Shown here in pieces: positions 25,316 to 34,056 of a stretch of DNA of 44,209 nucleotides. The notes under the pieces were generated by a model that saw only the letters and a list, made by a program, of their open reading frames with translations, did not search any database and was not told where the DNA came from. The position numbers were made by a program, and so were the translations under genes. The DNA comes from an uncultured Hellea sp. GTDB lineage: Bacteria > Pseudomonadota > Alphaproteobacteria > Caulobacterales > Maricaulaceae. The number at the start of each line of letters is the position of its first letter. Within the stretch, counting starts at the first letter, position 1. The stretch covers positions 1 through 44,209 of the forward strand of contig CAJQGR010000003.1 in the NCBI GenBank assembly GCA_905477785.1. The letters run 5' to 3'.

Positions 25316-26843
25316 TATTACTATCAGGAAAACTAGACTTCCGCATTTCCATGTAATCAAGCAATTTTCTATCAATTTCCGGATCCAGCTCTGGTGCTAC
25401 GTATTCTTCTAACATTTTCTTATAAACACTTTCAGCTCTGTCTTCTGCGGAAAGACTACCATCTTCTACCCACTGCTCGTAACTACTATTATCTGAAATA
25501 TTTGATTGATAAAAAGCTGTTTTAAAGTTTTTTTGCGTATGATCACAACCCAAGAAATGTTGTCCAGGGCCTACCTCAGCTATAGCATCCAGAGCCTGTC
25601 CATTTGCTGACATATCAACGCCCTTTGCAAATTTTGCCATCATACCAGCTTGGTCTGCATCCATGATGAACTTTTCATATCCCATTGCAAGTCCTCCTTC
25701 AAGCCAGCCTGCCGTATGCAACATGAAGTTTACTCCTGCCAACAAGCCAGTTTGCAAACTATTAGCAGCCTCATAACCAGCTTGAGCATCTGGAACTTTC
25801 GAAGCATTAAATCCTCCTGCTGACCTAAACGGTACACCTAGTCTTCTAGCCAAGGCAGCACTCATATTTATTATTAATGAAGCTTCAGGAGTACCAAAAG
25901 TAGGGGCTCCTGTTTGCATTGACATGGAAGTAACAAAATTCCCATATATAACTGGTGCACCAGGGCGAACGAGTTGAGTTAAAGCCATACCTGCCAGACC
26001 TTCAGCCAAGCTTTGTGCAGCAACTCCAGCAGCAGTTACTGGGGACATAGCACCCGAAACAACAAATGGACTTGGCATGGCACATTGTCCATGGCGCGCA
26101 TAATTTTTTAAAGAGCCCAGCATAACTCGATCCCATGTCATTGGAGAGTTTGCATTAATCAAGTTTACCAAAACACAATTTTCTTCAACAAAATCGTCTC
26201 CGAAAACAATTTTAGCCATATCAACTGTATCTTCAGCTCTCTCAGGTTGAGTAACTGAACCCATAAAGGCCTTATCAGAATATTTAATATGACTATAATT
26301 CATATCAAAGTGCCTTTTATTTACGGGCAAATCAACTGGTTCACAAACTGTTCCACCGCTATGATGTAAGTTTGGAGACATATAAGCGAGTTTAACAAAA
26401 TTTCTGAAGTCTTCTATATTTGCATACCTCCTGCCCCCCTCTTTAGAGTAAACAAAAGGAGGGCCATAAGCAGGAACAAGTACAGTATTATCTCCCCCTA
26501 TTTTAACATTATTTATTGGATTACGTGCAAACTGTGTAAATTCTTTTGGAGCAGTCGCTTTGATAATTTCTCGGCACATGCCTCTTGGAAATCTAACACG
26601 GTCGCCATCCGCCTTGGCACCAGCTTTTACAAAGTAATCAACTGATTCTTGGTCATCTTGAATTTCTAAACCTACCTCCTCTAATAATTTATCTGCATTG
26701 ACTTCAAGCTGAGCAAGGTCAGTATCATTCAACACTGAATAAGTCGGTATATTTCGTTTAATGTATGGTTCGCGAGGCGGCTTCTCGACTGCTCGAGCAG
26801 CAGCACGTCCTGCCCTACCTCCTGATCTTTCTCTTCTAGCCAT
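25308..26843 (-). CDS. Non-pyrrolysine MttB-family methyltransferase (probable glycine betaine:corrinoid)
   Basis: This 511-aa TIM-barrel protein belongs to the trimethylamine methyltransferase superfamily. The frame has no in-frame amber codon, so it is the non-pyrrolysine type, whose known members demethylate glycine betaine and other quaternary amines onto a corrinoid protein. Blocks include VLVPAYGPPFVYSKEGGRRY, a segment around SGGTVCEPVDLP, GSVTQPERAEDTV and the C-terminal EVGPGQHFLGCDHT. The first 28 residues are rich in Arg, Gly and Ala (MARRERSGGRAGRAAARA), a feature of this branch. The ATG is preceded by AAGG about 10 nt upstream. It is the last gene of the corrinoid operon, 104 bp after the activator gene, so a private promoter is possible. 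Substrate glycine betaine is inferred from the tmpAB and sox neighbours. Confidence 0.88.
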   Translation of the reverse strand: MARRERSGGRAGRAAARAVEKPPREPYIKRNIPTYSVLNDTDLAQLEVNADKLLEEVGLEIQDDQESVDYFVKAGAKADGDRVRFPRGMCREIIKATAPKEFTQFARNPINNVKIGGDNTVLVPAYGPPFVYSKEGGRRYANIEDFRNFVKLAYMSPNLHHSGGTVCEPVDLPVNKRHFDMNYSHIKYSDKAFMGSVTQPERAEDTVDMAKIVFGDDFVEENCVLVNLINANSPMTWDRVMLGSLKNYARHGQCAMPSPFVVSGAMSPVTAAGVAAQSLAEGLAGMALTQLVRPGAPVIYGNFVTSMSMQTGAPTFGTPEASLIINMSAALARRLGVPFRSAGGFNASKVPDAQAGYEAANSLQTGLLAGVNFMLHTAGWLEGGLAMGYEKFIMDADQAGMMAKFAKGVDMSANGQALDAIAEVGPGQHFLGCDHTQKNFKTAFYQSNISDNSSYEQWVEDGSLSAEDRAESVYKKMLEEYVAPELDPEIDRKLLDYMEMRKSSFPDSNIS

Positions 26844-26947
26844 ATGCTCAACCTTTTTAAAATTATATTAATAATTATTATAATATAAAATAGCATTTAT
26901 TTCATATTATTAGTTCTTTTAATTATAGAGACAAAAATAAACCATTA

Positions 26948-28888
26948 TTATGCTTTTCTTCGTTTATTTCTTTTTTTGTTCTTAACCTGAGGAGGTGCAG
27001 TAGGGAATTTCATTGCGCTTATAAAATAATCTTGAAATTTTTGCTCTGTGGCTGTCTCTATTTTATTTATATATTTCACTGCATTGATAATTTTTTTTCG
27101 TTCATTAGTATTTAATACTGCCATTGCGGCCCCCATTCCTGCTGCATTACCTATGCTAGATATGATATTGGACGAAGCATTAGGGATTATACCAATTGCT
27201 GATACATATTTACCATCCAAGTGAGTACCAAAAGCACCGGCGAGTAAAACTTCGTCGAATGACTCACAGTTTAAACTTTCTGCTAATAATTGAACTCCCG
27301 CATATAAAGCTGCCTTAGCAAGCTGAACCGCTCTTATATCGGTTTGTTCAATTATTATAGGTTTATCAGGATGATCAACAAGGATATATGTCCAAACATT
27401 TCCTTTTTTTATGAATTTATCTGGCGCAATTTCAGGTTTAAACAAACCTGATTGATCAATTAATCCGGCATTAGCCAATTCAACCATTACTTCAAAAATT
27501 CCAGAGCCACATATACCTGGAATAGGTTGATCTAAAGTGTGGATATTATTTTTATCGATCCATTTCTGATGACCTATAATTTTTATCTTATAATCTTTAG
27601 TGGTTGGATCTATTCTTACTCTTTCAATTGCTCCATTAGTTGCCCGGACACCTGAACTAATTTCTGCACCCTCAAGCGCAGGCCCTGTAGGTGATGAAGC
27701 CGCTGCTACTTTACCATTATGTGAGAGAATTATTTCTGCATTAGTACCAATATCCACTAATAGCACCGAACGATCTTTCATACGTTCTAATTGAGTTAAA
27801 TAAGCTGCCGATGTATCCGCCCCAACATGACCTCCAATTAGTGGAAATAATGAAACTTGCGCCATATCCGATAAACCAAGATCAAGTCGTTCAGCTGGAA
27901 TATCAATCCAGTCTTTAATAGCTAATGTAAAGGGTGCCACGCCGAGTTCAATCGGATTCGCACCAATAAAGAGATGGTGCATAATAGGGTTGCCGACACA
28001 AATTACGTCAAGTAATTGATTGTCGCCAAGCTCTAAAGTTTTGATCGCCTCCGCTATCATAACGCGGACCTGAGTGCGTACAGCATCAGTGAGCTTTATC
28101 TCCCCTCCTTTATTCAACATTATATAAGACACACGGCTCATTAGGTCTTCTCCAAAACGAATTTGCGGGTTCATTGCCGCCTTTTCGTAAACGGGTTCAC
28201 CCGTTGTTAGATTGTACACATAAAGAGCTATAGAGGTCGATCCGATATCAATGGCTGCCCCGTATAGGTCAAATGGAGATGGCGGCCAAACGTCTATAAT
28301 AATCTGACCATCTCGCACGACGGCAATGACGGTACGTTCATTCTCACTGGGGCGCAATATACTTTGTAGCTTTATCAACATGCGGTGCGAGGGACGCACG
28401 GTCAGGCCATGCTCAATATGTAGCGCCTGCACTAAAGCCTCACCATCACTTGGGTTATCTTCAAGAGTTGGAACAGGCAGCTGTACCATATAGAGTTTAA
28501 TCGCAGGATTTAGCTCTATCTCAAACTGCGTACTTTTCTTTTGAATAGAGGTTTCACGTTCGCGCGAATCCGCTGGAATATTTATTACTAAATCCCCATG
28601 CACTTTAGTTCTACATGACAGCCGGCGCCCCTCAGGTAATTCTCCGTCATGAATAGCCTTCTTTTCTGTCGGGGATATTTTATTATAATTATCTTCAGTG
28701 ACTTCTATTTTAAACTTTGCATGCTTACCCGTATCTACCTCAATTTGGCAGCGTTTGCAAAGCCCTTTACCACCGCAAATAGATTGAATATCAACGCCTG
28801 CCCGTAAGCCAGCCTCATAAACAGTTTCACCTTCTTCAGCTTTCGTCTTCAAACCTGAAGGTGTAAATATAAGCGTATGAGTACTCAT
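26948..28888 (-). CDS. RACo-type corrinoid reductive activator (DUF4445 ASKHA ATPase with 2Fe-2S domain)
   Basis: This 646-aa protein uses ATP to return inactive Co(II) corrinoid to Co(I). The N-terminal ferredoxin-like domain has a plant-type [2Fe-2S] pattern: Cys38, Cys44, Cys47 and Cys92. The ASKHA ATPase portion shows YGAAIDIGSTSIALYVYN and LLVDIGTNAEIILSHNGKVA as phosphate loops, then GICGSGIFEVMVEL and LLAGAFGTHLD. This is the RACo layout, not the RamA one, which has two C-terminal 4Fe-4S clusters. The last residues are highly basic (KNKKRNKRRKA). It starts at a TAATG overlap with the small unknown gene before it. An electron donor is not encoded nearby. Confidence 0.9.
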   Translation of the reverse strand: MSTHTLIFTPSGLKTKAEEGETVYEAGLRAGVDIQSICGGKGLCKRCQIEVDTGKHAKFKIEVTEDNYNKISPTEKKAIHDGELPEGRRLSCRTKVHGDLVINIPADSRERETSIQKKSTQFEIELNPAIKLYMVQLPVPTLEDNPSDGEALVQALHIEHGLTVRPSHRMLIKLQSILRPSENERTVIAVVRDGQIIIDVWPPSPFDLYGAAIDIGSTSIALYVYNLTTGEPVYEKAAMNPQIRFGEDLMSRVSYIMLNKGGEIKLTDAVRTQVRVMIAEAIKTLELGDNQLLDVICVGNPIMHHLFIGANPIELGVAPFTLAIKDWIDIPAERLDLGLSDMAQVSLFPLIGGHVGADTSAAYLTQLERMKDRSVLLVDIGTNAEIILSHNGKVAAASSPTGPALEGAEISSGVRATNGAIERVRIDPTTKDYKIKIIGHQKWIDKNNIHTLDQPIPGICGSGIFEVMVELANAGLIDQSGLFKPEIAPDKFIKKGNVWTYILVDHPDKPIIIEQTDIRAVQLAKAALYAGVQLLAESLNCESFDEVLLAGAFGTHLDGKYVSAIGIIPNASSNIISSIGNAAGMGAAMAVLNTNERKKIINAVKYINKIETATEQKFQDYFISAMKFPTAPPQVKNKKRNKRRKA

Positions 28889-29247
28889 TAATTAAGGGTG
28901 CTCTCAAGTGGATAAATGTCATATTGAGGCAACCCATATTGAATTTTATGATAGTTACTCGTTTCTGAAATATAGATATTCCCTTTGACTGCGAATTCTT
29001 GCGAGTTGTCAATAGAGCCCAACAAAATACTTATCGTGTTATGAATATGAGTGTTCTGGAAAATATAACTTCCGTAGAATTTGCAATGGGGTGAATTAGA
29101 CGTTTCCGGTATTGGCAGCAAATTAACTTTGTCTGTAATTTCTAACTTTTCATGATTTACACTTGCTTTGGAAATATCAGACAAATCAACATCGCTATGT
29201 GATACTGCGCCACATAAATAAGACTCTGTAAAGACTGAATCAGCCAC
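28888..29247 (-). CDS. Small unknown protein inside the corrinoid operon
   Basis: A frame of 119 codons from a GTG at 29247, which overlaps the stop of the pterin methyltransferase gene (GTGGCTGA), to a TAA that shares its last base with the ATG of the activator gene (TAATG). The protein begins VADSVFTESYLCGAV and contains KVNLLPIPETSNSPHCKF and NTHIHNTISILLGS. It is rich in beta-forming residues and has no membrane segment. I do not recognise a family. The frame extends further upstream within the methyltransferase gene, but those codons read in the wrong frame of a clear coding sequence. Coupling on both sides and the lack of stops make it likely real. Confidence 0.6.
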   Translation of the reverse strand: MADSVFTESYLCGAVSHSDVDLSDISKASVNHEKLEITDKVNLLPIPETSNSPHCKFYGSYIFQNTHIHNTISILLGSIDNSQEFAVKGNIYISETSNYHKIQYGLPQYDIYPLESTLN

Positions 29248-30142
29248 GGCGACGACGTCCGCTGCGACCGCGGCGTCCACCTTCCTCACCTTCAGCAAGT
29301 ACAGGTCGATAATTCTTAATCCAATTTGCACAACTAGGGTCAACTCCATTAAGCACATCAGAGGCTCTAACAGCAGGTACCAGCCCCTCATGTAATGGAT
29401 TAACTATTGCAGAGGTCATTCCAGCAGCTGCCAGCATTGGAAGAAAAGCATTATTAATTGTATGCCTTTGTGGTAAACCAAATGCTACATTAGACGCCCC
29501 GCATGTTGTGTTAACACCTAATTCATTTCGCAAACGGCCTACAAGCTTGAAAACATCAGTTCCAGCACTATTAATTGCTCCAATTGGCATTACAAGAGGG
29601 TCAACCACGACATCCTCTGGTTTAATTCCATAATCAGATGCTCTATTAACTATTCTTTTAGCTACCTCAAACCTAACATCTGGGTCCTCAGAAATTCCTG
29701 TATCATCGTTAGAAATAGCAACTACTGCGCAATCATATTTGGCTACCAATGGTAGAATTCGTTCCATAACTTCTTCTTCAGCTGTAGTAGAGTTTAAAAG
29801 CGGACGCCCTTTATATACCTTTAGACCAGCTTCAAGGGCATCCATGATTGAACTATCAATACATAGAGGGGTGTCTGTAAGGCTCTGTATTAACGGGATT
29901 ACCTCTGACATGATTAAAGCCTCATCTGCCAAAGGCACACCAACATTGACATCGAGAATTTGTGCCCCAGCTTCAACTTGAGCGAGTGCTTCTTTCTTTA
30001 CACGCCAATAGTTGAACTCCTTGAGCTCCTTAGAAAATAACTTACGTCCTGTCGGGTTGATGCGTTCACCTATCATTGTAAAGGGTTGATCAAAACCTAT
30101 CACCACTTCTTTAGTTTCTGATGCTAAAATTGTACGAGCCAT
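29240..30142 (-). CDS. Methyltetrahydrofolate:corrinoid methyltransferase (AcsE/MtgA-like, pterin-binding)
   Basis: This 300-aa pterin-binding TIM barrel moves the methyl group from methyl-Co(III) corrinoid to tetrahydrofolate. The N-terminal FTMIGERINPTGRK and QILDVNVGVP mark the family, as do LCIDSSIMDALEAGLKVY and a VVDPLVMPIG block that binds the pterin. AcsE-type NTTCGASNVAFGLPQR carries the conserved Asn near the methyl site. It could be mistaken for dihydropteroate synthase, but the phosphate-binding motifs of FolP are missing and the corrinoid context argues against it. The C-terminus ends in an Arg-rich tail (GGRRGRSGRRRRG). AAGGA lies 8 nt before the ATG. The following small gene starts within its stop codon region. 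Confidence 0.88.
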   Translation of the reverse strand: MARTILASETKEVVIGFDQPFTMIGERINPTGRKLFSKELKEFNYWRVKKEALAQVEAGAQILDVNVGVPLADEALIMSEVIPLIQSLTDTPLCIDSSIMDALEAGLKVYKGRPLLNSTTAEEEVMERILPLVAKYDCAVVAISNDDTGISEDPDVRFEVAKRIVNRASDYGIKPEDVVVDPLVMPIGAINSAGTDVFKLVGRLRNELGVNTTCGASNVAFGLPQRHTINNAFLPMLAAAGMTSAIVNPLHEGLVPAVRASDVLNGVDPSCANWIKNYRPVLAEGEEGGRRGRSGRRRRG

Positions 30143-30165
30143 TATATATCCTTATACACTGTATA

Positions 30166-31014
30166 TTAGTTTAAGTTATCATTAATCTTCCAACTTCCTC
30201 GTTCAATTAACCATGAGGTTGACTTTTTAACACCACCGAATGGAAATACATGAAGTTGACTTATTAATGATGGATTAGGGCCTTTCCAATGAGACTCGAT
30301 TAAATTAACGACTTCATTTGGATCAAAACCTGCAACCATAGTAGCCATAGCACCAACTCTTTTTTTTAAAAAACTTAAAGAATTACCGACACCACACATC
30401 GCGGCAAATTTGATTAGCGTTGTTAACTTAGCAGGCCCAGCAACACCGAGGTGGACGGGCATAGTAATACCAGCTGCCTGAATGTCTTGGGTCCAATCAA
30501 TGAATTTAGGTGCATCAAACCCAAATTGAGTAACAATGCGCAAATTTAGGCCTGTCTTCTCTGCAAAGTCTTGTTTTTCATGCAAAGCTTCCATCGCAGT
30601 ATCACTATCGAAATCAGGCGATCCTTCTGGATGACCCGCAATGCCCATATGAGTAATACCATTACGTTGGAACACTCCAGTCTCAAGGAGCTCCATCGTC
30701 GAAGCGAATTCACCCGCTTCTTTCTCAAGCCCTCCACCAATAACAAGAACATCCTTAACGCCCGCCTCATTGACTATGCGCTTAACGCGGTCTTCAAGAA
30801 TATCTGCATTTATCATTCGACGCGAAGCGAAATGCGGTATTGGCTCATAGCCAAGATTACGAACACGCTTAGCCGCTTTAACAAGGTAATCTGTAGTGTC
30901 CGTACCAACATCTGTGATGTATACACGTCCGCCTTGCGGAAATAAATCTACAATGGCTTTGCTCTCTACCGCTTGCTTTGGCGAAACTTCTATGGAGGCA
31001 TTAATATTAGCCAT
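30166..31014 (-). CDS. Methylenetetrahydrofolate reductase-like protein
   Basis: This 282-aa flavoprotein-type barrel belongs to the MTHFR family. Blocks include LGYEPIPHFASRR, VLVIGGGLEK, GIAGHPEGSPDF, LRIVTQFGFDAPKFIDW and the C-terminal QLHVFPFGG. In this setting it probably runs in the oxidative direction, turning 5-methyl-THF from the methyltransferase into 5,10-methylene-THF (inference). The start MANINASIEV is chosen because AAGGAG lies 7 nt upstream; an upstream in-frame ATG at 31086 would add 24 residues inside the DUF1638 gene. The chosen start overlaps the DUF1638 stop by 8 nt. No FolD-type dehydrogenase is found in the window. Confidence 0.87.
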   Translation of the reverse strand: MANINASIEVSPKQAVESKAIVDLFPQGGRVYITDVGTDTTDYLVKAAKRVRNLGYEPIPHFASRRMINADILEDRVKRIVNEAGVKDVLVIGGGLEKEAGEFASTMELLETGVFQRNGITHMGIAGHPEGSPDFDSDTAMEALHEKQDFAEKTGLNLRIVTQFGFDAPKFIDWTQDIQAAGITMPVHLGVAGPAKLTTLIKFAAMCGVGNSLSFLKKRVGAMATMVAGFDPNEVVNLIESHWKGPNPSLISQLHVFPFGGVKKSTSWLIERGSWKINDNLN

Positions 31015-31633
31015 ATGCTCTCTCCTTGTCTGGTAATGCAGAAATACACGTGGCGAGATCGCCATAACCCACATGATGATGTTCAAACCTGAGACCTAAA
31101 AATTCAGCCGCTTCGCGCGCCGCGTTAATTAAGCTATCCGTTGGCTCTTGGGACATGTAAATCAGTCGCTTATAGTTCTTAAAATACATCTCTTTAAGAT
31201 CAGGATAACGGTCTAAGCCAAAGCCTTTGATAATCAATGTTTTGAAATGGCGTACGAGATAATCCGTCAAGAAGAAACTTCCGAGTTCCTCTTCCATCAT
31301 AACATCGAATTCAGCGAGCCCAGCATAAAATGCATAGCAATGCGCGCCTGGGAGACGTTCAGCTTTAGGGTAATCTTCAAGCAAACGATCTAGGCCGCCC
31401 CCTGTTCCGCAATCGCCATAGCCAATAAGAACATGATCATAATCTGCGCCCCTGCCGTCCAAAGTCTCTTTTAGAGCAGGTACGATTTTGTTAGGCTGAT
31501 TGTGATAGTTAGCGGGAAGGCATTGCAAATCAAAGACATCATCCGCCAAATTCATTGATGCTTTAAGTGCAAGGACCTCTTTAGCCAAAGCACCGCAGGC
31601 TAAAACTAGAGTGTTATGTCGAGACTGTGTCAT
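31007..31633 (-). CDS. DUF1638 family protein
   Basis: This 208-aa protein matches DUF1638, a family of unknown function that co-occurs with corrinoid methyltransferases. The N-terminus LVLACGALAKEVLAL and the block VLIGYGDCGTGGGLDRLL (about residues 68-85) are conserved, the latter with a Cys in a Gly-rich loop; GAHCYAFYAG follows with a second Cys. These, with the late HHHVGYGDLAT, could form a metal or cofactor site. Its ATG shares one base with the corrinoid gene stop (TAATG), and its end overlaps the next gene by 8 nt, so it is tightly coupled between the corrinoid protein and the folate enzymes. A role in loading or repairing the corrinoid is plausible but unproven. Confidence 0.88.
   Translation of the reverse strand: MTQSRHNTLVLACGALAKEVLALKASMNLADDVFDLQCLPANYHNQPNKIVPALKETLDGRGADYDHVLIGYGDCGTGGGLDRLLEDYPKAERLPGAHCYAFYAGLAEFDVMMEEELGSFFLTDYLVRHFKTLIIKGFGLDRYPDLKEMYFKNYKRLIYMSQEPTDSLINAAREAAEFLGLRFEHHHVGYGDLATCISALPDKERAYG
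31022..31027 (-). promoter_or_regulatory. Ribosome-binding site that sets the MTHFR-like start
   Basis: AAGGAG on the minus strand lies within the end of the DUF1638 gene, 7 nt before ATG 31014. It is a strong reason to prefer this start over ATG 31086. Confidence 0.75.
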
Positions 31634-32322
31634 TAACGGTTTTTACCCATAATCGCCTTAGCAAGTTCAGCACTCATTGCTGCATCTCTTCCATAAGTAT
31701 GTGCATTTATTGCATCAGCGAATTCTTGATTTAATGGTGCTCCTCCCACCATAACAGGCAATTCTTTTAAGATCCCGCGTTTATCAAGCTCTTCTATAAC
31801 GACTCCCATATATGGCATAGTTGTTGTTAAAAGTGCTGACATACCAAGTATATTTGGTTCATGTTCATCAATAGCGGCAAGGTAATCTTCAACCGGAGTA
31901 TTAATACCCAAGTCTACAACCTCAAAACCGGCACCTTCAAGCATCATTCCAACAAGGTTTTTTCCAATATCATGTATATCTCCCTTAACGGTACCTATTA
32001 CATACTTTCCAACACTGGTATTATTTTCACTAGCTGCTAGGATAGGTCTTAGTAGCTGCATTCCTCCTTTCATTGCGTTTGCACTTTGTAGAACCTCAGG
32101 AACAAATAAAATGCCATCTCGAAAATCAACACCTACAATGCGCATTCCCTCAACCAGTGCATCATTAAGCACCATGTTTGCATCCCATCCACGATCAAGT
32201 AAAATTTGAGTCCCCTCTGTCACCTCTGGTATCATTCCATCATAAAGATCATCCTGCATTTGAGCTACGAGATCATTATCATCTAAGTCTTTTAATATTA
32301 TTTCTTCATCTTGATCGCTCAT
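31633..32322 (-). CDS. Methyltransferase corrinoid protein (MtbC/MtgC-like)
   Basis: This 229-aa cobalamin-binding protein shuttles the methyl group between the MttB-type and pterin methyltransferases. It has an N-terminal cap helix domain and a Rossmann B12-binding domain. The DxHxxG motif is Asp115-His117-Gly120 in KGDIHDIGKN; His117 is the expected cobalt ligand. MGGGAPLNQEF-like VMVGGAPLNQEFA closes the pocket. The start is ATG 32322, six nt after GGAG; an upstream TTG would add four residues. The first 30 residues are very acidic (11 Asp/Glu, one Lys). Between fhs (33 bp upstream) and DUF1638 (1-nt overlap). Confidence 0.92.
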   Translation of the reverse strand: MSDQDEEIILKDLDDNDLVAQMQDDLYDGMIPEVTEGTQILLDRGWDANMVLNDALVEGMRIVGVDFRDGILFVPEVLQSANAMKGGMQLLRPILAASENNTSVGKYVIGTVKGDIHDIGKNLVGMMLEGAGFEVVDLGINTPVEDYLAAIDEHEPNILGMSALLTTTMPYMGVVIEELDKRGILKELPVMVGGAPLNQEFADAINAHTYGRDAAMSAELAKAIMGKNR

Positions 32323-32328
32323 GTATAG

Positions 32329-32332
32329 CTCC
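32329..32332 (-). promoter_or_regulatory. Ribosome-binding site that sets the corrinoid protein start
   Basis: GGAG on the minus strand is 6 nt before ATG 32322 and favours it over the TTG at 32334. Confidence 0.6.
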
Positions 32333-32355
32333 AAATATAAGTTTTCTATTACTAA

Positions 32356-34056
32356 CTAAGCCAGACCAACAATATTACCATTATTGTCTAAACTGATATC
32401 AAGTGCTGCAGGGTGCTTGGGCAAACCAGGCATTCGCATTATCGTTCCACATATTGCAACAACAAAACCTGCACCAGCATTTAGCGTAACTTCCCTCACT
32501 TCAAGTACATGATCAGATGTTGCCCCAAGCTGTTTTGGATCCGTAGAAAAGCTTGATTGAGTCTTTGCTATACAGATTGGCAAATGACCATAGCCCATTT
32601 TTTCTATTTGTTTAAATGATGTACTCGCGGCTGCACTAATAGTTACTGCTTTAGCGCGATAAATTTCTGTAGCTACCTTTTCAACCTTAGTTAAAAGACT
32701 ATCATCATCATTATAAATCAATTGAATTTCTGTCTTTTCGCTATCAAGTTCAGCTTTCACAGCGTTTGCTAAACCTTCGGCACCATCGCCACCCTCAGCC
32801 CAATGCTTTGCAATCACCAGAGGCACATTCTCACGATCACAAAACTCTTTGACTATAGCAATTTCTTCATCAGTATCGTGAATGAAATGATTTATAGATA
32901 CTATTGGATTAACACCGAATTTTTTAAGATTTTGTATATGCCGTTCAACATTTACACATCCCTCCCGAACCGCTTCAGTATTCATTGGACCTAAATCATT
33001 TTTAGATACACCACCTTGCATTTTCATTGCTCTTATTGTGCAAACAAGAACAACTGCATCTGGCCTTAGTCCAGATTGACGACATTTTATATCAAGAAAT
33101 TTTTCAGCACCTAAATCAGCTCCGAAACCTGCTTCAGTTACTACAACATCTGCTAGTTTCAAAGCAGTTTTAGTAGCTATGACGGAATTACAACCATGCG
33201 CAATATTAGCAAAGGGACCACCATGTATAAAAGCCATATTATGTTCAATAGATTGGACGAGGTTAGGTTGGAATGCATCCTTTAGAAGAACAGTCACTGC
33301 CCCGTCGCAGCCTAAATCTCTAACTGTAACGCTTTTTTTCAACCGTGTTTTGGCAACTATAATATCACCAATTCTTTTTTGTAAATCTGACAAATCAACT
33401 GCGAGGCAGAAAATAGCCATAATCTCCGAAGCTACTGTTATATCAAAACCACCTTCTCTAACAATTCCCTGTGTGGGTCCGCCCAAACCAATAACAATAT
33501 TCCTTAAAGCCCTATCATTCATATCAACGACTCGTCTCCATGATATTCTACGAGGGTCAATATCCAGTTTATTTCCCCACTGCATGTGGTTATCCAACAT
33601 AGCTGATATTAATGAGTGGGCGGATGTGATCGCATGAAAATCACCATTAAAGTGAAGGTTAATATCCTCCATTGGTAAAACCTGAGCTCTGCCACCACCC
33701 GCAGCACCACCCTTCATGCCAAAACAAGGGCCTAATGAGGGCTCACGCAAACAAACCATAGAATTTAAACCAATTTTATTTAGCGCATCATTTAAACCAA
33801 CTGATGTAGTAGTTTTACCTTCACCCGCAGGTGTTGGTGTAACTGCTGTTACTAAAACAAGCTTACCATTAGGATTATTTTTGACACTTTCGATATAATC
33901 TAGAGATAATTTTGCTTTAAAATGACCATACGGCACTAAAGCTTCAGCAGGAATACCTAATTTATTTTCCGCCAACTTTAGTATCGGTTTCATAATTGCA
34001 GCTCGAGCAATTTCAATATCTGGAGCTCCTGGTGCAGGTAAGTTTTGTATCTTCAT
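32356..34056 (-). CDS. fhs: Formate-tetrahydrofolate ligase
   Basis: This 566-aa cytoplasmic enzyme interconverts formate, THF and ATP with 10-formyl-THF. The P-loop is [16 protein letters not shown] (about residues 73-88), and [25 protein letters not shown] and the [14 protein letters not shown] block are standard for the family. Length is normal. As the first gene of the corrinoid operon it would release formate and conserve ATP from oxidised methyl groups when run in reverse (inference). A palindromic GGGTTACCC lies about 10 nt before the start on the minus strand, and there is no clear ribosome-binding site. The 179-bp gap to the LysR gene probably holds the operon promoter. Confidence 0.97.
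   Translation of the reverse strand: MKIQNLPAPGAPDIEIARAAIMKPILKLAENKLGIPAEALVPYGHFKAKLSLDYIESVKNNPNGKLVLVTAVTPTPAGEGKTTTSVGLNDALNKIGLNSMVCLREPSLGPCFGMKGGAAGGGRAQVLPMEDINLHFNGDFHAITSAHSLISAMLDNHMQWGNKLDIDPRRISWRRVVDMNDRALRNIVIGLGGPTQGIVREGGFDITVASEIMAIFCLAVDLSDLQKRIGDIIVAKTRLKKSVTVRDLGCDGAVTVLLKDAFQPNLVQSIEHNMAFIHGGPFANIAHGCNSVIATKTALKLADVVVTEAGFGADLGAEKFLDIKCRQSGLRPDAVVLVCTIRAMKMQGGVSKNDLGPMNTEAVREGCVNVERHIQNLKKFGVNPIVSINHFIHDTDEEIAIVKEFCDRENVPLVIAKHWAEGGDGAEGLANAVKAELDSEKTEIQLIYNDDDSLLTKVEKVATEIYRAKAVTISAAASTSFKQIEKMGYGHLPICIAKTQSSFSTDPKQLGATSDHVLEVREVTLNAGAGFVVAICGTIMRMPGLPKHPAALDISLDNNGNIVGLA

Noticed and set aside
25308-26843. Pyrrolysine-type trimethylamine methyltransferase
   Set aside because: The gene has no in-frame amber codon, so it is a non-pyrrolysine MttB homologue.
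28888-29391. A longer 167-codon version of the small unknown gene starting at 29391
   Set aside because: Its first 48 codons lie out of frame within the clear pterin methyltransferase gene; the GTG at 29247 gives the coupled start instead.
29240-30142. Dihydropteroate synthase (folP)
   Set aside because: The fold is shared, but the conserved blocks and the corrinoid operon fit methyltetrahydrofolate:corrinoid methyltransferase better.
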